From Streptococcus sp. 596553 (GTDB lineage: Bacteria; Bacillota; Bacilli; Lactobacillales; Streptococcaceae), in assembly GCF_900411395.1 (NCBI RefSeq), contig NZ_OXCQ01000003.1, positions 124,001-188,000 on the forward strand: a DNA stretch of 64,000 nucleotides, in the 5' to 3' direction. The position numbers and the translations under genes are program-made. Each line of letters starts with the position of its first letter. Within the stretch, counting starts at the first letter, position 1. The notes beneath the pieces were generated by a model. That model was not told the DNA's origin, searched no databases, and saw only the letters and a program-made list of their open reading frames with translations. This document shows, one piece after another, positions 45,602 to 54,413 of this stretch.

Positions 45602-45671
45602 CGTATCAAATCTAAGCAATTTTAGAAACTTTATGGCATACTAGACTTATCAATGAAAGCGAGGTAATCTC

Positions 45672-46019
45672 ATGGAACAATTTTTAGATAATATCAAAGA
45701 CCTTGAAGTCACTACAGTTGCGCGTGCGCAAGAAGCTCTTGATAAAAAAGAAACTGCAACCTTCTTTATCGGTCGCAAAACTTGCCCTTACTGCCGTAAA
45801 TTTGCAGGTACATTGTCAGGTGTCGTAGCTGAAACCAAAGCTCACATCTACTTCATCAACAGTGAAGAACCAAGCCAACTCAATGAGTTACAAGCATTCC
45901 GCTCACGCTATGGAATCCCAACTGTACCAGGCTTTGTTCACGTTGCAGATGGACAAATCAACGTCCGTTGCGACTCTTCAATGTCAGCACAAGAAATCAA
46001 AGATTTCGCAGGATTGTAA
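45672..46019 (+). CDS. bta: Bacteriocin transport accessory protein-like thioredoxin-fold protein
   Basis: 115 residues. Thioredoxin fold with the redox pair CPYC (RKTCPYCRKFAGTL, about residues 36-43) and the cis-Pro loop GIPTVPGFVHV. No signal peptide, so a cytoplasmic thiol-disulfide protein. The name comes from homologues beside bacteriocin genes, but no bacteriocin genes are near here, and in pneumococcus the same gene also follows pgm. ATG 45672 after GAGGTAATCTC. A strong hairpin follows. Confidence 0.88.
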   Translation: MEQFLDNIKDLEVTTVARAQEALDKKETATFFIGRKTCPYCRKFAGTLSGVVAETKAHIYFINSEEPSQLNELQAFRSRYGIPTVPGFVHVADGQINVRCDSSMSAQEIKDFAGL

Positions 46020-46048
46020 AAAATCAGCTAACAAGTCTTAAAATCACA

Positions 46049-46095
46049 AAAACGCATAATATAAGGTGCCAGAAAACCTTGATATTATGCGTTTT
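46049..46095 (+). terminator. Hairpin terminator after bta
   Basis: AAAACGCATAATAT (46049-46062) pairs perfectly with ATATTATGCGTTTT (46082-46095); an inner AAGGT/ACCTT extends the stem. The GCATA core resembles the hairpin repeats at 30 and 34 kb. Confidence 0.85.
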
Positions 46096-46123
46096 GTTGT
46101 TCCTAAAACAGTTGCATCAGCAT

Positions 46124-46215
46124 TTCATTACAGAACATTTTAATTTTGTAAGTCAAATCAATTTTTAACAATGGTTTAGAAATCACAATGGGCTATTCCA
46201 TATTCAATTATGCAA
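46124..46215 (+). repeat. Partial RUP-like repeat copy 7
   Basis: AAATCAATTTTTAACAATGG-TTTAGAAATC and GGGCTATTCCATATTCAA match the 3' two-thirds of the RUP-like units; the 5' end is degraded. Confidence 0.5.
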
Positions 46216-46246
46216 ATTCAATCGCTATTATCGTTTTCCTAGATTA

Positions 46247-46279
46247 CAAAAAACTGCGTTTTGCTAATCAAAACGCAGT
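46247..46279 (-). terminator. Terminator of the amino-acid ABC operon
   Basis: Minus strand ACTGCGTTTTG (46279-46269), ATTAG, CAAAACGCAGT (46263-46253), then a T run. Confidence 0.9.
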
Positions 46280-46297
46280 CTCAGCCACTATTTTATC

Positions 46298-47137
46298 TTA
46301 CTGTCCTTCTTTTACTTCTTTGGTTGCTACATCTTCTCCAAACCATTTTTGGCTGATTTCTTGGAACTTGCCTTCTTGGTAAAGTTGAACAAAGGCTTGA
46401 TTTAAAGCTTGCAGCAATCTCTTGTCTGCTGGTCTAACTCCGACTGCAAAAGATTCACTTTCAAATCCTGCTGAAAAGACATTGTAGTCATTTAATATAC
46501 CTTCAGACTGGAGATAGTAATTAGCATACACTCGGTCAATTAACAGAGCATCAATCCGGTCATTTTTCAAATCAATCAAGGCCTCATTAAAACTCTGGTA
46601 CTGATTAGCCTTCTGGTCTTTGACACGATTTTTCAGTAAATCTGGCTGGGCTTCAAACTCTAAATAACCAGAGGAACCGGCTTGGGCTCCCAAAATCTTA
46701 TCCTTCATATCCTCTACTGAATGAATTTTCTGGCTTTTCTTCGCAACCAGAACTTGCTGATTTTCCATATATGGAATGCTAAAGGCAACCTTCTCTCGGC
46801 GTTCATCAGTGGCAGAATAGCCATTCCAGATGGCATCTATAGTTCCATTTTGCAGTTCCGTCTCCTTCATATCCCAGTCAATTGGCTGAAATTCCACCTT
46901 AAAACCTAATTTTTCAGAAACTGCTTGTGCTAAGTCAATATCAAAGCCCGTATATTGGCCATTCTTTTCTTCAAAACCCATGGGTACAAAGGTATTGTCA
47001 AAACCAATGGTTATACTGCCTTGCTCTTGATACTTATTCCAGTTATCTTGCTTTGGATCGCTCGCCTTCTGAGTACAAGCTGTTAAAAAGAGAGTCAGGA
47101 GAGAAACCAATACTAAAACAACTTTCTTATTAGTCAT
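46298..47137 (-). CDS. aatB: Amino-acid ABC transporter, substrate-binding lipoprotein
   Basis: 279 residues. Lipoprotein signal peptide ending in LFLTAC (lipobox Cys21). Type 3 (SBP_bac_3) binding protein with the family opening GSITIGFDNTFVPMGFEEKNGQYTGFDIDLAQAVSEKLG and the later GAQAGSSGYLEF. These proteins bind polar amino acids or cystine outside the membrane and pass them to the permease. Last gene of a three-gene minus-strand operon (permease, ATPase, binding protein) with 9-base gaps. The symbol is the name used for the pneumococcal counterpart as I recall it; the substrate is not proven by the sequence. Confidence 0.9.
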   Translation of the reverse strand: MTNKKVVLVLVSLLTLFLTACTQKASDPKQDNWNKYQEQGSITIGFDNTFVPMGFEEKNGQYTGFDIDLAQAVSEKLGFKVEFQPIDWDMKETELQNGTIDAIWNGYSATDERREKVAFSIPYMENQQVLVAKKSQKIHSVEDMKDKILGAQAGSSGYLEFEAQPDLLKNRVKDQKANQYQSFNEALIDLKNDRIDALLIDRVYANYYLQSEGILNDYNVFSAGFESESFAVGVRPADKRLLQALNQAFVQLYQEGKFQEISQKWFGEDVATKEVKEGQ

Positions 47138-47146
47138 CTACACCTC

Positions 47147-47776
47147 CTACTTAGGCTCAACCTTAAGAATCTGATCTGCAATATTTTCCGCGAACTGCAA
47201 ATCATGGGTAACCACAATCTGTGTCATCCCAAGTTCCCTATTTTGCAAGATTAGTTTTTCCACTTCCAAGCGCAATTCTGGATCTAGGGCAGAAGTTGGT
47301 TCATCGTATCCTATGATTTCTGGGTCAATCATCATAGCACGTGCCAAGGCCACCCGCTGCTTTTGCCCACCTGATAGTGAGAATGGATAGGCATCTGCAT
47401 GTCCTGCCAGTCCTAATTGTTCCAAAAGACCACGCGCCTTCTTCTCAGCCTCCTCCTGCTTCATTCCCATGGTCTTCACAGGCGATAAAGTCAAATTGTC
47501 CAGAACTGATAAATGAGGGAACAGTTGAAAATCTTGGAATACAAATCCCAGTAGGTTTCGCTTCTGCAATTCATCCAGCTCTAAAGGTTGTCCATTATAA
47601 AAGATTTGCCCAGAATCAATGGTTTCAAGACCCGCAAGCATACGTAAGAGAGTTGTCTTACCTCCACCGGAAGGCCCAACGATAGCCAGGATTTGCTTTT
47701 CAGGAATACTTAGACTGAAATTAGACAGGATTTGTTTGTCTCCAAATTTCTTATTGATATTTCGTAATTCTAACAT
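47147..47776 (-). CDS. Amino-acid ABC transporter, ATP-binding protein
   Basis: 209 residues, slightly short for the GlnQ-type family. Walker A GPSGGGKTT (about 34-42), Q-loop FVFQDFQLFPHLSVLDNL, signature LSGGQKQRVALARA, Walker B IIGYDEPTSALDPEL and the switch His in VVTHDL. GYDEPTS replaces the commoner LFDEPTS. It powers uptake through the adjacent permease. Start ATG 47776 after AGGAGGCTGCC, 9 bases after the permease stop. Confidence 0.95.
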   Translation of the reverse strand: MLELRNINKKFGDKQILSNFSLSIPEKQILAIVGPSGGGKTTLLRMLAGLETIDSGQIFYNGQPLELDELQKRNLLGFVFQDFQLFPHLSVLDNLTLSPVKTMGMKQEEAEKKARGLLEQLGLAGHADAYPFSLSGGQKQRVALARAMMIDPEIIGYDEPTSALDPELRLEVEKLILQNRELGMTQIVVTHDLQFAENIADQILKVEPK

Positions 47777-47785
47777 GGCAGCCTC

Positions 47786-48427
47786 CTATCTATAATAACT
47801 ATACTTCTTCTCAACTTTTTTGGAAATAATTGTCACAATCCCAATCAAAATCAAGTAAATGGCTCCTGCCAAGAACATAGGAACCAGACTAGCATCACGA
47901 TTGGCAGCTGTTCGACTAGCCAAGATAAGATCAGAAATTCCGAGAGCATAGACCAGAGAAGTATCCTTGACCAAACTCATAACTTCGTTAAAGACACTAG
48001 GAAGCACGATCTTGATCACTTGGGGCAAGATAATATAGCGCACTGTGTCAAAAGGGCTAAACTTCAAGACCTTGGCAGCCTCATACTGTCCTCTTGGAAT
48101 AGTGTCAATTCCTCCACGGAAAATTTCTGCAAAGTAAGCTGCATAGTTGAGAACAAAGGCAATAATAGCAGCAGGAAGGCGATCTAAACGAATCCCAATA
48201 CTTGGGAGCACATAATAAATAAAAATCAGTTGCAAGAGTAAGGGGGTTCCCCGCATAACCCAGATGTAAATGTTAATCAGATAATGGAGGGGCTTCCAAT
48301 GGACTTGCAAGGCAAAGGCAATCAGAACGCCCAAAGGAATCGAAAATAGCAAGACCAGTGCAAAGACCTGTACAGTCGTGCTCGCACCATTCAGTAAACT
48401 CGGTAATATCTCAAATAAATAAGACAT
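47786..48427 (-). CDS. Amino-acid ABC transporter, permease (HisM/GlnP type)
   Basis: 213 residues from ATG 48427 (MSYLFEILPSLLNGASTTVQ) after TAGGAGGTGCAGT; the longer frame upstream runs through the promoter and is rejected. About five membrane helices, the N-terminal GxxTTVQVF motif and the EAA-type coupling loop EAAKVLKFSPFDTVRYIILPQ that contacts the ATPase. First gene of the operon. Confidence 0.94.
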   Translation of the reverse strand: MSYLFEILPSLLNGASTTVQVFALVLLFSIPLGVLIAFALQVHWKPLHYLINIYIWVMRGTPLLLQLIFIYYVLPSIGIRLDRLPAAIIAFVLNYAAYFAEIFRGGIDTIPRGQYEAAKVLKFSPFDTVRYIILPQVIKIVLPSVFNEVMSLVKDTSLVYALGISDLILASRTAANRDASLVPMFLAGAIYLILIGIVTIISKKVEKKYSYYR

Positions 48428-48455
48428 ACTGCACCTCCTAAAAGTAATTGTTCCT

Positions 48456-48484
48456 ATTATAGCATGAATAAACAAAATAACCAA
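48456..48484 (-). promoter_or_regulatory. Promoter of the amino-acid ABC operon
   Basis: Minus strand TTGGTT (48484-48479), 17-base spacer, TATAAT (48461-48456) with TGC before it. Confidence 0.7.
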
Positions 48485-48518
48485 CCATTTTTGCAAAAAA
48501 ATTCTATCATATACAAAT

Positions 48519-48556
48519 AAAAACCGTAGCTATCAAAAGAGATAAACTACAGTTCT
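48519..48556 (-). terminator. Terminator of the AI-2E/TPR gene pair
   Basis: Minus strand ACTGTAGTTTATC pairs, with small mismatches, with GATAGCTACGGT, followed by TTTTTATTTG. Confidence 0.7.
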
Positions 48557-48572
48557 ATATGTTTAAACATTC

Positions 48573-49802
48573 TTACAATCTCTCAAACAGTTCTTGCATT
48601 TGCACATCATCTGGAACCAGTTTTAAGTAAGCGTGAGCATGGACTTTGGCTTCTTCAAAATAGCCTAATTCACGCAAGAGATAGATATAGTGTTCCAGAA
48701 ACTCTGGATTGTCCTTCAAATCTCCTACTAACTCTTGGTAATGCTCATAGGCAGTATCCAAATCGTCCATTTCTTGATAAGAACGAGCAATCATCCACTT
48801 GGTCAAGAGATTTTCTGGCTCCTCGCTCTGTAAGTTTAGAATATCCTCATAACGCTCCTGCTCCAGATAAATAGTTGCTATACGGAGTAAGATTTCTTCC
48901 GTATCCTCAGCATCTTCTTTTGCAGTAAGGAGGTAGTTTTCTGCACCACTGGCATCATGTAATTCATAAGAGAATTGTGAAGCAGCTAGCAAGAGGCGAG
49001 TTTCAAAGGGATTTTTCTCTAAGCCTTGCTTAGCGATACGCAGAGCTTCTTGAACTTGGTGTTCCTTATGCAAGGCCTGACTATAGCCATACTCATAGCC
49101 TTCAAAGTCAGGAGAAATAGTATCGATCTGCTTAAAGTAGAGGACGGCTTTTTGGTATTCTTCTTGATCAAAGTAAAGACTGGCCAGCTCAAAAGCTGTT
49201 AGGTCATCGTATTCTAACTCCAGAGCTTTTTCTAAAAACTCAGTAGCCGTTTCAAATTTCCCTAACTGGGCATAGGCAAAGCCAATTCGTTGATAGGTGG
49301 AAATGCCTGTTTGCTCATAAATCGAGCGATTATCTAACTGAGCGTAGCCTTGAATAGCCTCTTGATAATTTTCCAACTCACTATCCAACTCTGCCAAGCC
49401 CAATATCAAGAGAGGATCATCTGAATAACTCAAAGCCTCCAGCAATTTTTCACGCGCCACATCTGTCAAACCTTCCATCTGGTAAAGATCTGCCTTCAAA
49501 GCCAAAGCCGAAACATACCAGTCACTGTCAGCTTGGATTTCCTCAAGATAAGCAAAGGCTTCTTCGATTTGACCATCCTCGCTAGCAATAGCTGCTAGAT
49601 TAAGATGAACCTCTGGAAAGTCCTCTACGATTTTCAGATAAATTTCCTTGGCCTGAGGATAAAAACCAATCCCTTCAAGATAAGTAGCTAACTCATACAA
49701 AAGGTCACTTGAATCATTTTCTAAAGCTTCGGCGAAATAATGCTCTGCCTTGGCTAAATCTTGTTCCTCCAAAGCCTGTAACATCTGTTGACTATTGTTC
49801 AC
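48573..49802 (-). CDS. Tetratricopeptide-repeat protein
   Basis: 409 residues, acidic and fully helical. At least eight degenerate TPR units are visible (for example YQRIGFAYAQLGKFETATEFLEKALELEYD and FELASLYFDQEEYQKAVLYFKQI as consecutive 34-residue motifs). No signal peptide or membrane segment, so a cytoplasmic scaffold or adaptor. It overlaps the end of the AI-2E-type membrane protein gene by 11 bases, so the two are co-translated and may act together. Partner unknown. Confidence 0.9.
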   Translation of the reverse strand: MNNSQQMLQALEEQDLAKAEHYFAEALENDSSDLLYELATYLEGIGFYPQAKEIYLKIVEDFPEVHLNLAAIASEDGQIEEAFAYLEEIQADSDWYVSALALKADLYQMEGLTDVAREKLLEALSYSDDPLLILGLAELDSELENYQEAIQGYAQLDNRSIYEQTGISTYQRIGFAYAQLGKFETATEFLEKALELEYDDLTAFELASLYFDQEEYQKAVLYFKQIDTISPDFEGYEYGYSQALHKEHQVQEALRIAKQGLEKNPFETRLLLAASQFSYELHDASGAENYLLTAKEDAEDTEEILLRIATIYLEQERYEDILNLQSEEPENLLTKWMIARSYQEMDDLDTAYEHYQELVGDLKDNPEFLEHYIYLLRELGYFEEAKVHAHAYLKLVPDDVQMQELFERL

Positions 49803-50958
49803 TTTTGACTTCCTCGCCCTCTACTTCATATAGGCCACTGACTACCTTATACCATTCGAAAATGGCTGAAATGACAACTTTAGCAGAAGCATAAACCGGA
49901 ATACCGAGCAAGACTCCCCAGATACCAAACATGGAACCTGAAGTTAACAAGACAAAGAGAACATTAATGGGATGGATGTTTAATTGACTTCCCAAAATCA
50001 ATGGAGAGACAAAACGGCCTTCAATAGTTTGTTCTACGATAAAGACGATCACTACTTTCAAAAGCATAACTGGCCCAGCAATCAAGCCCAATACTAGGGC
50101 AGGAAGCATAGCTAAGAAGCTACCCAAATAAGGAACCAGATTTAAAATACCAGCAGTAACACCCAGCGTAACCGCATAACGGAGACCAATGATCTTAAAG
50201 AAGATCATAAACATTACTGCAACAATAATAGCCACTGTCACTTGCCCTCGAACATAGTTGGACAACTGTTGATTCACATCTGACAAAACTTGTCCAACAG
50301 GTTCTTTCAATTTCGTTGGCATGAATTGGGTCAAATAGTGACGCAGGCCTTTCCCATCACGTAAGAGATAAAAGAGCATGAAAGGAACGATAATCAAGGC
50401 AACAATCACTTGAGATGCCCCACTAATAAAGGCACTCACCCAGTTGACTGCCTGAGAAGAAACCTTGCTCGCCCAAACTGTAGCCTGACTAGAGAAGTTT
50501 GTCAAAACCTGCTCTAACTGAGGTCTGAAATCATCTGGCAGATGCTGGGCTACCAATCCATTAACAACCCTATCTATATCTTCTAAGTAAACAGGAACGT
50601 TTCTTGCAAAGGTCAAAACCTGGCGTTGCAGATTTGGAATGGCGACTGCCAAGCCCCAAATGATAAAGAGAGCGATGATGACAAAGACAATAGTGATAGC
50701 TATAACACGATTAACCTTATGCTTCTCCATCCAATCAACAATAGGATTCAACAAATAATATAACAAGCCAGACAGAATGACTGGCAACATCACAACTGCT
50801 AAAAAGTCTAAAACAGGTGAAAATAGAAAACTAATCTTACTTAAAATAAAAAGATTGAGTCCCAATAATAAGGTTACTAAAAATACCGTAATGGCCTTGT
50901 TATCCAAAAACCACTTGAAAAACCAAGATAGGCTAAAATGTTTCTCTTTTTGCTCCAT
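49792..50958 (-). CDS. AI-2E family (DUF20/PF01594) membrane protein
   Basis: 388 residues with about eight membrane helices: a helical pair near 20-75, one near 80-105, then a soluble amphipathic region (about 110-195) and the C-terminal helical bundle with GVTAGILNLVPYLGSFLAMLPALVLGL and the PLILGSQLNIHPINVLFVLL segment that defines the family. Members include the TqsA/PerM group, reported to export autoinducer-2 or act as Na+/H+ antiporters; which applies here is not clear. Strong extended -10 just upstream. Confidence 0.92.
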   Translation of the reverse strand: MEQKEKHFSLSWFFKWFLDNKAITVFLVTLLLGLNLFILSKISFLFSPVLDFLAVVMLPVILSGLLYYLLNPIVDWMEKHKVNRVIAITIVFVIIALFIIWGLAVAIPNLQRQVLTFARNVPVYLEDIDRVVNGLVAQHLPDDFRPQLEQVLTNFSSQATVWASKVSSQAVNWVSAFISGASQVIVALIIVPFMLFYLLRDGKGLRHYLTQFMPTKLKEPVGQVLSDVNQQLSNYVRGQVTVAIIVAVMFMIFFKIIGLRYAVTLGVTAGILNLVPYLGSFLAMLPALVLGLIAGPVMLLKVVIVFIVEQTIEGRFVSPLILGSQLNIHPINVLFVLLTSGSMFGIWGVLLGIPVYASAKVVISAIFEWYKVVSGLYEVEGEEVKSEQ

Positions 50959-50984
50959 AAATACTTCCTTTCTATCGTTCTCTC

Positions 50985-50990
50985 ATTATA
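50985..50990 (-). promoter_or_regulatory. Extended -10 of the AI-2E/TPR pair
   Basis: Minus strand TGG-TATAAT (TATAAT 50990-50985), 27 bases before the start codon. Confidence 0.6.
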
Positions 50991-51027
50991 CCATTTTTGA
51001 AGTAAAATAACTCTTTTTTAAGTGCTT

Positions 51028-51133
51028 ATACTCTTCGAAAATCAAATTCAAACCACGTCAGCTTCGCCTTGCCGTACTCAAGTACAGCCTGCGGCTAGCT
51101 TCCTAGTTTGCTCTTTGATTTTCATTGAGTATT
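51028..51133 (-). repeat. Minimal BOX element (boxA and boxC only)
   Basis: ATACTCTTCGAAAATCAAATTC (boxC end) directly followed by GCCGTACTCAAGTACAGCC and the boxA string up to CATTGAGTATTA; no GACGAAGTC unit. Confidence 0.85.
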
Positions 51134-51149
51134 ACATGGAGACAGCGAT

Positions 51150-51177
51150 ATAAAAAATCCCCTCAAAAGAGGAGATT
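51150..51177 (-). terminator. Terminator of the peptide-binding lipoprotein gene
   Basis: Minus strand AATCTCCTC (51177-51169), TTTT, GAGGGGATT (51164-51156), then a T run. Confidence 0.9.
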
Positions 51178-51180
51178 CGA

Positions 51181-53157
51181 TTAGTCTTGAATATGACGAT
51201 CTAAGTTCTTCTGATAATCAGCATTTGATTTGGCTTTTTCATCAGCAAATTTCTTGCGGAAGTCATCCATTTCTTTAGACGTTACAATCTTGTCTTGTAA
51301 TTTTTGGTACTTGTAGCTGTGTTCACTTGTCTTATCACCTACCCAACCATCTGCACCGCTACCTGGAACTTTCTTCGTTATTAGCATTTGGGCACCATCT
51401 GAGTATACAGGAATAACCAAGGCGCTATCTGTTAACCAAGCTTGAGCTTTAGCATATTTAGAATAACGTTTTTGCAGATCTGTTTTCTCACCACTAGCAT
51501 CCGTAATTAACTCTTTAAACTTATCTAAACCAACAGCTTTGATTGCCGGATTATCTGTACCTGGTGCTACACCAAGTGCTCCTAGAAGAGTTGGACCAGA
51601 TGTTGGATCAAATACATCTAAATAGGTTGATGGATCTGCATAATCAGGACTCCAACCACTATTTACATTGATATCCCAATCAATATTGTCAGTTGATGTT
51701 GCAAATACTGTCATATTTCCCAATTCATCATCAGAAACTTGTTGAATGTCAATCACTATATTTTCAGAGCCTAAGGCTTCCTCAATGGATTGTTTATAAG
51801 ATTGGGCTTGACGAATAAAATCTGTCTGAGTAGAGGAAACTGGAAGGTCTAAATGAACGGGGAACTGTACTCCATCGGCTTGAAGTGTTTTCTTAGCAAC
51901 TTCAAATTTAGCTTTAGCCTTGTCTACATTATGAAGTGAATCTTGTGCATCATCAAAACTCACGTCTTTCCAAGCGTTATCTAACTTATCCAGTTCTGCC
52001 TTAGCTACTTGCCCAAACGACTGTTCTCCAACTTGGACAAATGTTGGAGGGGTAAAACTTGTACGTAATTTACGAGGTGCCACTTCGTCCCCAAATACTT
52101 GAGATACTGCAGCCGTACGATCTGCTGCGAAAGCCAAGGATTGACGGAAATCTTTATTCAACAAAGCCTTTTTAGTGGATGATTTTTCCGCATCACTTAT
52201 TTTAGCAGTATGGTTATAAGCTACACGATCAATATTAGTAGACATATAGAATACGCCACCTCTTTGTTGACCATATACAATATTATCCTTGTACTTTTCT
52301 TTTAGACGTTCATAGTTGGCAGAGTTTTTAAAGAGTGGAGCAGCTGGATAATGTCCCTCATCAAAACCTCGTCCAAGAGAATCGGCATCCTGACCATCAA
52401 AGAAAGACAATTTAATATCATCAATAAAGACATTTTGCTTATCCCAATAGTTTTGATTTTTGGTCATCTCAATGGAAGATTTAGATGTCAATCCCTTGAG
52501 GAGGTAAGCACCATTATAAAGAATGCTTGTTACATCAGTCGCCTTCCCAAAGTCATCTCCTTTAGAAGCCAAAAAGTCCTCGCTAATTGGGGCAAGAACG
52601 CCCATTGTTGTCTTGGAATTCCAGAAAGATTCTGGATGGTTCAAAGTGTAAACAACCGTATAATCATCTGTCGCTTTTACACCAACAGTAGAGAAATCTG
52701 TTGTTTTCCCATTGACATAATCGTCCAAACCTTGAACTGAGTCTTGAACCAGATAAAGAGCCTGTGATTTCTTATCAGCTGCGTGCTTCAGACCAGTTAC
52801 AAAGTCCTGAGCTTTGACTTCACCATACTCTTCGCCTTCATTGGTATACCATTTGACACCCTGACGGATTTTATAGGTATAGGTCAAACCATCTTTTGAA
52901 ACAGTCCAATCTTCTGCAACTGATGGAATCAGATTCCCATATTGGTCATTTTCAAGTAGACCGTCAATAACGTTCCCTGTGACCTGTTTTGTACTCTTGT
53001 TACCAGAAACTGTATAATCCAGAGTCGTAGGGTCTGTAGAGAAGACATAGGTATAGGTAACAGGTTTAGTAGCATCTTTACCACCTGTTGAACACGCTGC
53101 TAGCATAGCCGCCGAGAGTATAGCTACACCAGCTGCTAGAAAAACTCGTTTTTTCAT
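51181..53157 (-). CDS. Oligopeptide-binding lipoprotein (AmiA/AliA/AliB family)
   Basis: 658 residues from ATG 53157 after AAAGGAGTCCTTAAT. Lipobox LAAC with Cys at about 22. The mature protein is a type 5 (SBP_bac_5) peptide-binding protein: YVFSTDPTTLDYTVSGN at the start, DGLLENDQYGNLIPSVAEDW, and WSPDYADPSTYLDVFDPTSG late in the chain. It is typical of the pneumococcal Ami-Ali system, in which several binding proteins share one AmiCDEF permease. No permease or ATPase gene lies beside it, so it is probably an orphan receptor. Such receptors bind nutrient or signalling peptides. Own promoter (TGC-TATAAT, 53195-53190) and terminator. Whether it is AliA, AliB or another paralogue I cannot tell. 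Confidence 0.9.
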   Translation of the reverse strand: MKKRVFLAAGVAILSAAMLAACSTGGKDATKPVTYTYVFSTDPTTLDYTVSGNKSTKQVTGNVIDGLLENDQYGNLIPSVAEDWTVSKDGLTYTYKIRQGVKWYTNEGEEYGEVKAQDFVTGLKHAADKKSQALYLVQDSVQGLDDYVNGKTTDFSTVGVKATDDYTVVYTLNHPESFWNSKTTMGVLAPISEDFLASKGDDFGKATDVTSILYNGAYLLKGLTSKSSIEMTKNQNYWDKQNVFIDDIKLSFFDGQDADSLGRGFDEGHYPAAPLFKNSANYERLKEKYKDNIVYGQQRGGVFYMSTNIDRVAYNHTAKISDAEKSSTKKALLNKDFRQSLAFAADRTAAVSQVFGDEVAPRKLRTSFTPPTFVQVGEQSFGQVAKAELDKLDNAWKDVSFDDAQDSLHNVDKAKAKFEVAKKTLQADGVQFPVHLDLPVSSTQTDFIRQAQSYKQSIEEALGSENIVIDIQQVSDDELGNMTVFATSTDNIDWDINVNSGWSPDYADPSTYLDVFDPTSGPTLLGALGVAPGTDNPAIKAVGLDKFKELITDASGEKTDLQKRYSKYAKAQAWLTDSALVIPVYSDGAQMLITKKVPGSGADGWVGDKTSEHSYKYQKLQDKIVTSKEMDDFRKKFADEKAKSNADYQKNLDRHIQD

Positions 53158-53189
53158 ATTAAGGACTCCTTTAAACATTTTATGAATTC

Positions 53190-53198
53190 ATTATAGCA
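53190..53198 (-). promoter_or_regulatory. Extended -10 of the peptide-binding lipoprotein gene
   Basis: Minus strand TGC-TATAAT, 33 bases before the start; weak -35 region (CTTACT). Confidence 0.6.
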
Positions 53199-53268
53199 CT
53201 TTTAAGAAGAAAAGTAAGGAAAACAATCTCGATATTATTATATTTTTCAAAAAACCAATCAATTATTT

Positions 53269-53325
53269 TTTAAAGTGCTTACATCTAATTGGATGTCTTT
53301 AATTGGCTTGTTTTTGTGATATAAT
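53269..53325 (+). promoter_or_regulatory. Promoter region of the lactonase gene with a cre-like site
   Basis: TGA-TATAAT at 53317-53325. Upstream, the minus strand carries TGTAAGCACTTTAA (53282-53269), close to the CcpA cre consensus. No good -35. The cre call is weak. Confidence 0.4.
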
Positions 53326-53353
53326 AGTCTTATCTTTATATAGAGGTAACGTT

Positions 53354-54367
53354 ATGAAAGAAACTGTTTATTTTGGAACTTACACACGTCGTACTTCCCA
53401 AGGGATTTACAAGGCAGACTTTGATACAGAAACTGGTCAGCTTTCAAATCTAGAACTTTTTGCAGCTGAGCCAAGTCCAACCTACCTTGCCTTTGACCAG
53501 CACCAACATTTATACACCGTTGGTAGTCAAGACGATAAGGGGGGAATTGCAGCCTATCAAACTGACGGGACTTTGTTAAATCATGTTGTTGAGGAGGGAG
53601 CCCCCCACTGTTATGTTGCTGTTGATGAAAAGCGTGATTTGGTTTACGCAGCCAACTACCACAAAGGACAGGTCCTTGTTTATAAACGTCAGGAAGATGG
53701 TCGTCTTCTACTTAGTGATGTAGATCAACACAGGGGCCAAGGTCCACATGAAAATCAAGCATCTCCTCATGTTCACTATACAGATTTAACACCTGACCAC
53801 TATCTAGTGACTTGTGACTTGGGAACTGACCAAGTCATCACCTATGACCTTGATCAAGAAGGGAAATTATCTAAACTCTATACCTACAATAGTATTCCTG
53901 GAGCTGGTTCTCGTCATATCGTTTTCCATAACCACTATAAAATCGCTTATCTCATTTGTGAACTCAATAGTACTATCGAGGTTTTAATCTACGATGGCGT
54001 TGGTGAATTTGAACGCATGCAAGTTATTTCAACTTTACCAGAAGCTTACGAAGGCTTTAATGGAACTGCTGCTATTCGTCTCTCAAAAGATGGTAAATAC
54101 CTCTACGCTTCTAACCGTGGTCATGATTCTATCGCAGTATATACCATCCTTACGGACGGTAGCTTAGAGTTGCTAGAAATCGTTCCAACACATGGTCAGA
54201 CCCCACGTGATTTTGATTTGACACCAGACCAAAAATTTCTCATTGCTGTCCACCAAGACTCTGACAATGCAACTGTCTTTAAACGTAATTGTGACAATGG
54301 TCGTCTAGCAGAACTCTCCAACGACTTCCATGTTCCCGAAGCAGTCTGCATCCGTTTTGCTCCTTAA
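53354..54367 (+). CDS. Lactonase family protein (6-phosphogluconolactonase type, seven-bladed propeller)
   Basis: 337 residues from ATG 53354 (MKETVYFGTYTRRTSQGIYKADFD) after AGAGGTAACGTT. The opening YFGTYT, the repeated blade pattern (YLAFD.HQHLYTVG, YVAVDEKRDLVYAANYHKG), the HVHYTDLTPD segment and the late YLYASNRGHDSIAVY are characteristic of the PF10282 lactonase family, which includes the Pgl enzymes of the pentose phosphate route. It may hydrolyse 6-phosphogluconolactone or another sugar lactone in the cytoplasm. Single-gene transcript converging on the ATPase operon. Confidence 0.9.
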   Translation: MKETVYFGTYTRRTSQGIYKADFDTETGQLSNLELFAAEPSPTYLAFDQHQHLYTVGSQDDKGGIAAYQTDGTLLNHVVEEGAPHCYVAVDEKRDLVYAANYHKGQVLVYKRQEDGRLLLSDVDQHRGQGPHENQASPHVHYTDLTPDHYLVTCDLGTDQVITYDLDQEGKLSKLYTYNSIPGAGSRHIVFHNHYKIAYLICELNSTIEVLIYDGVGEFERMQVISTLPEAYEGFNGTAAIRLSKDGKYLYASNRGHDSIAVYTILTDGSLELLEIVPTHGQTPRDFDLTPDQKFLIAVHQDSDNATVFKRNCDNGRLAELSNDFHVPEAVCIRFAP

Positions 54368-54376
54368 TAAAACATA

Positions 54377-54413
54377 TAAAAAATGAACTTGGAATTTTCA
54401 AGTTCATTTTTTC
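54377..54413. terminator. Shared bidirectional terminator between the lactonase gene and the ATPase operon
   Basis: AAAAATGAACTTG (54379-54391) pairs perfectly with CAAGTTCATTTTT (54399-54411), with A and T runs on both sides, so it serves both converging transcripts. Confidence 0.92.

Noticed and set aside
43842..46019. Bacteriocin locus because of the bta gene
   Set aside because: No precursor peptide with a double-Gly leader, immunity gene or export ABC transporter is present; bta follows pgm as in pneumococcus.
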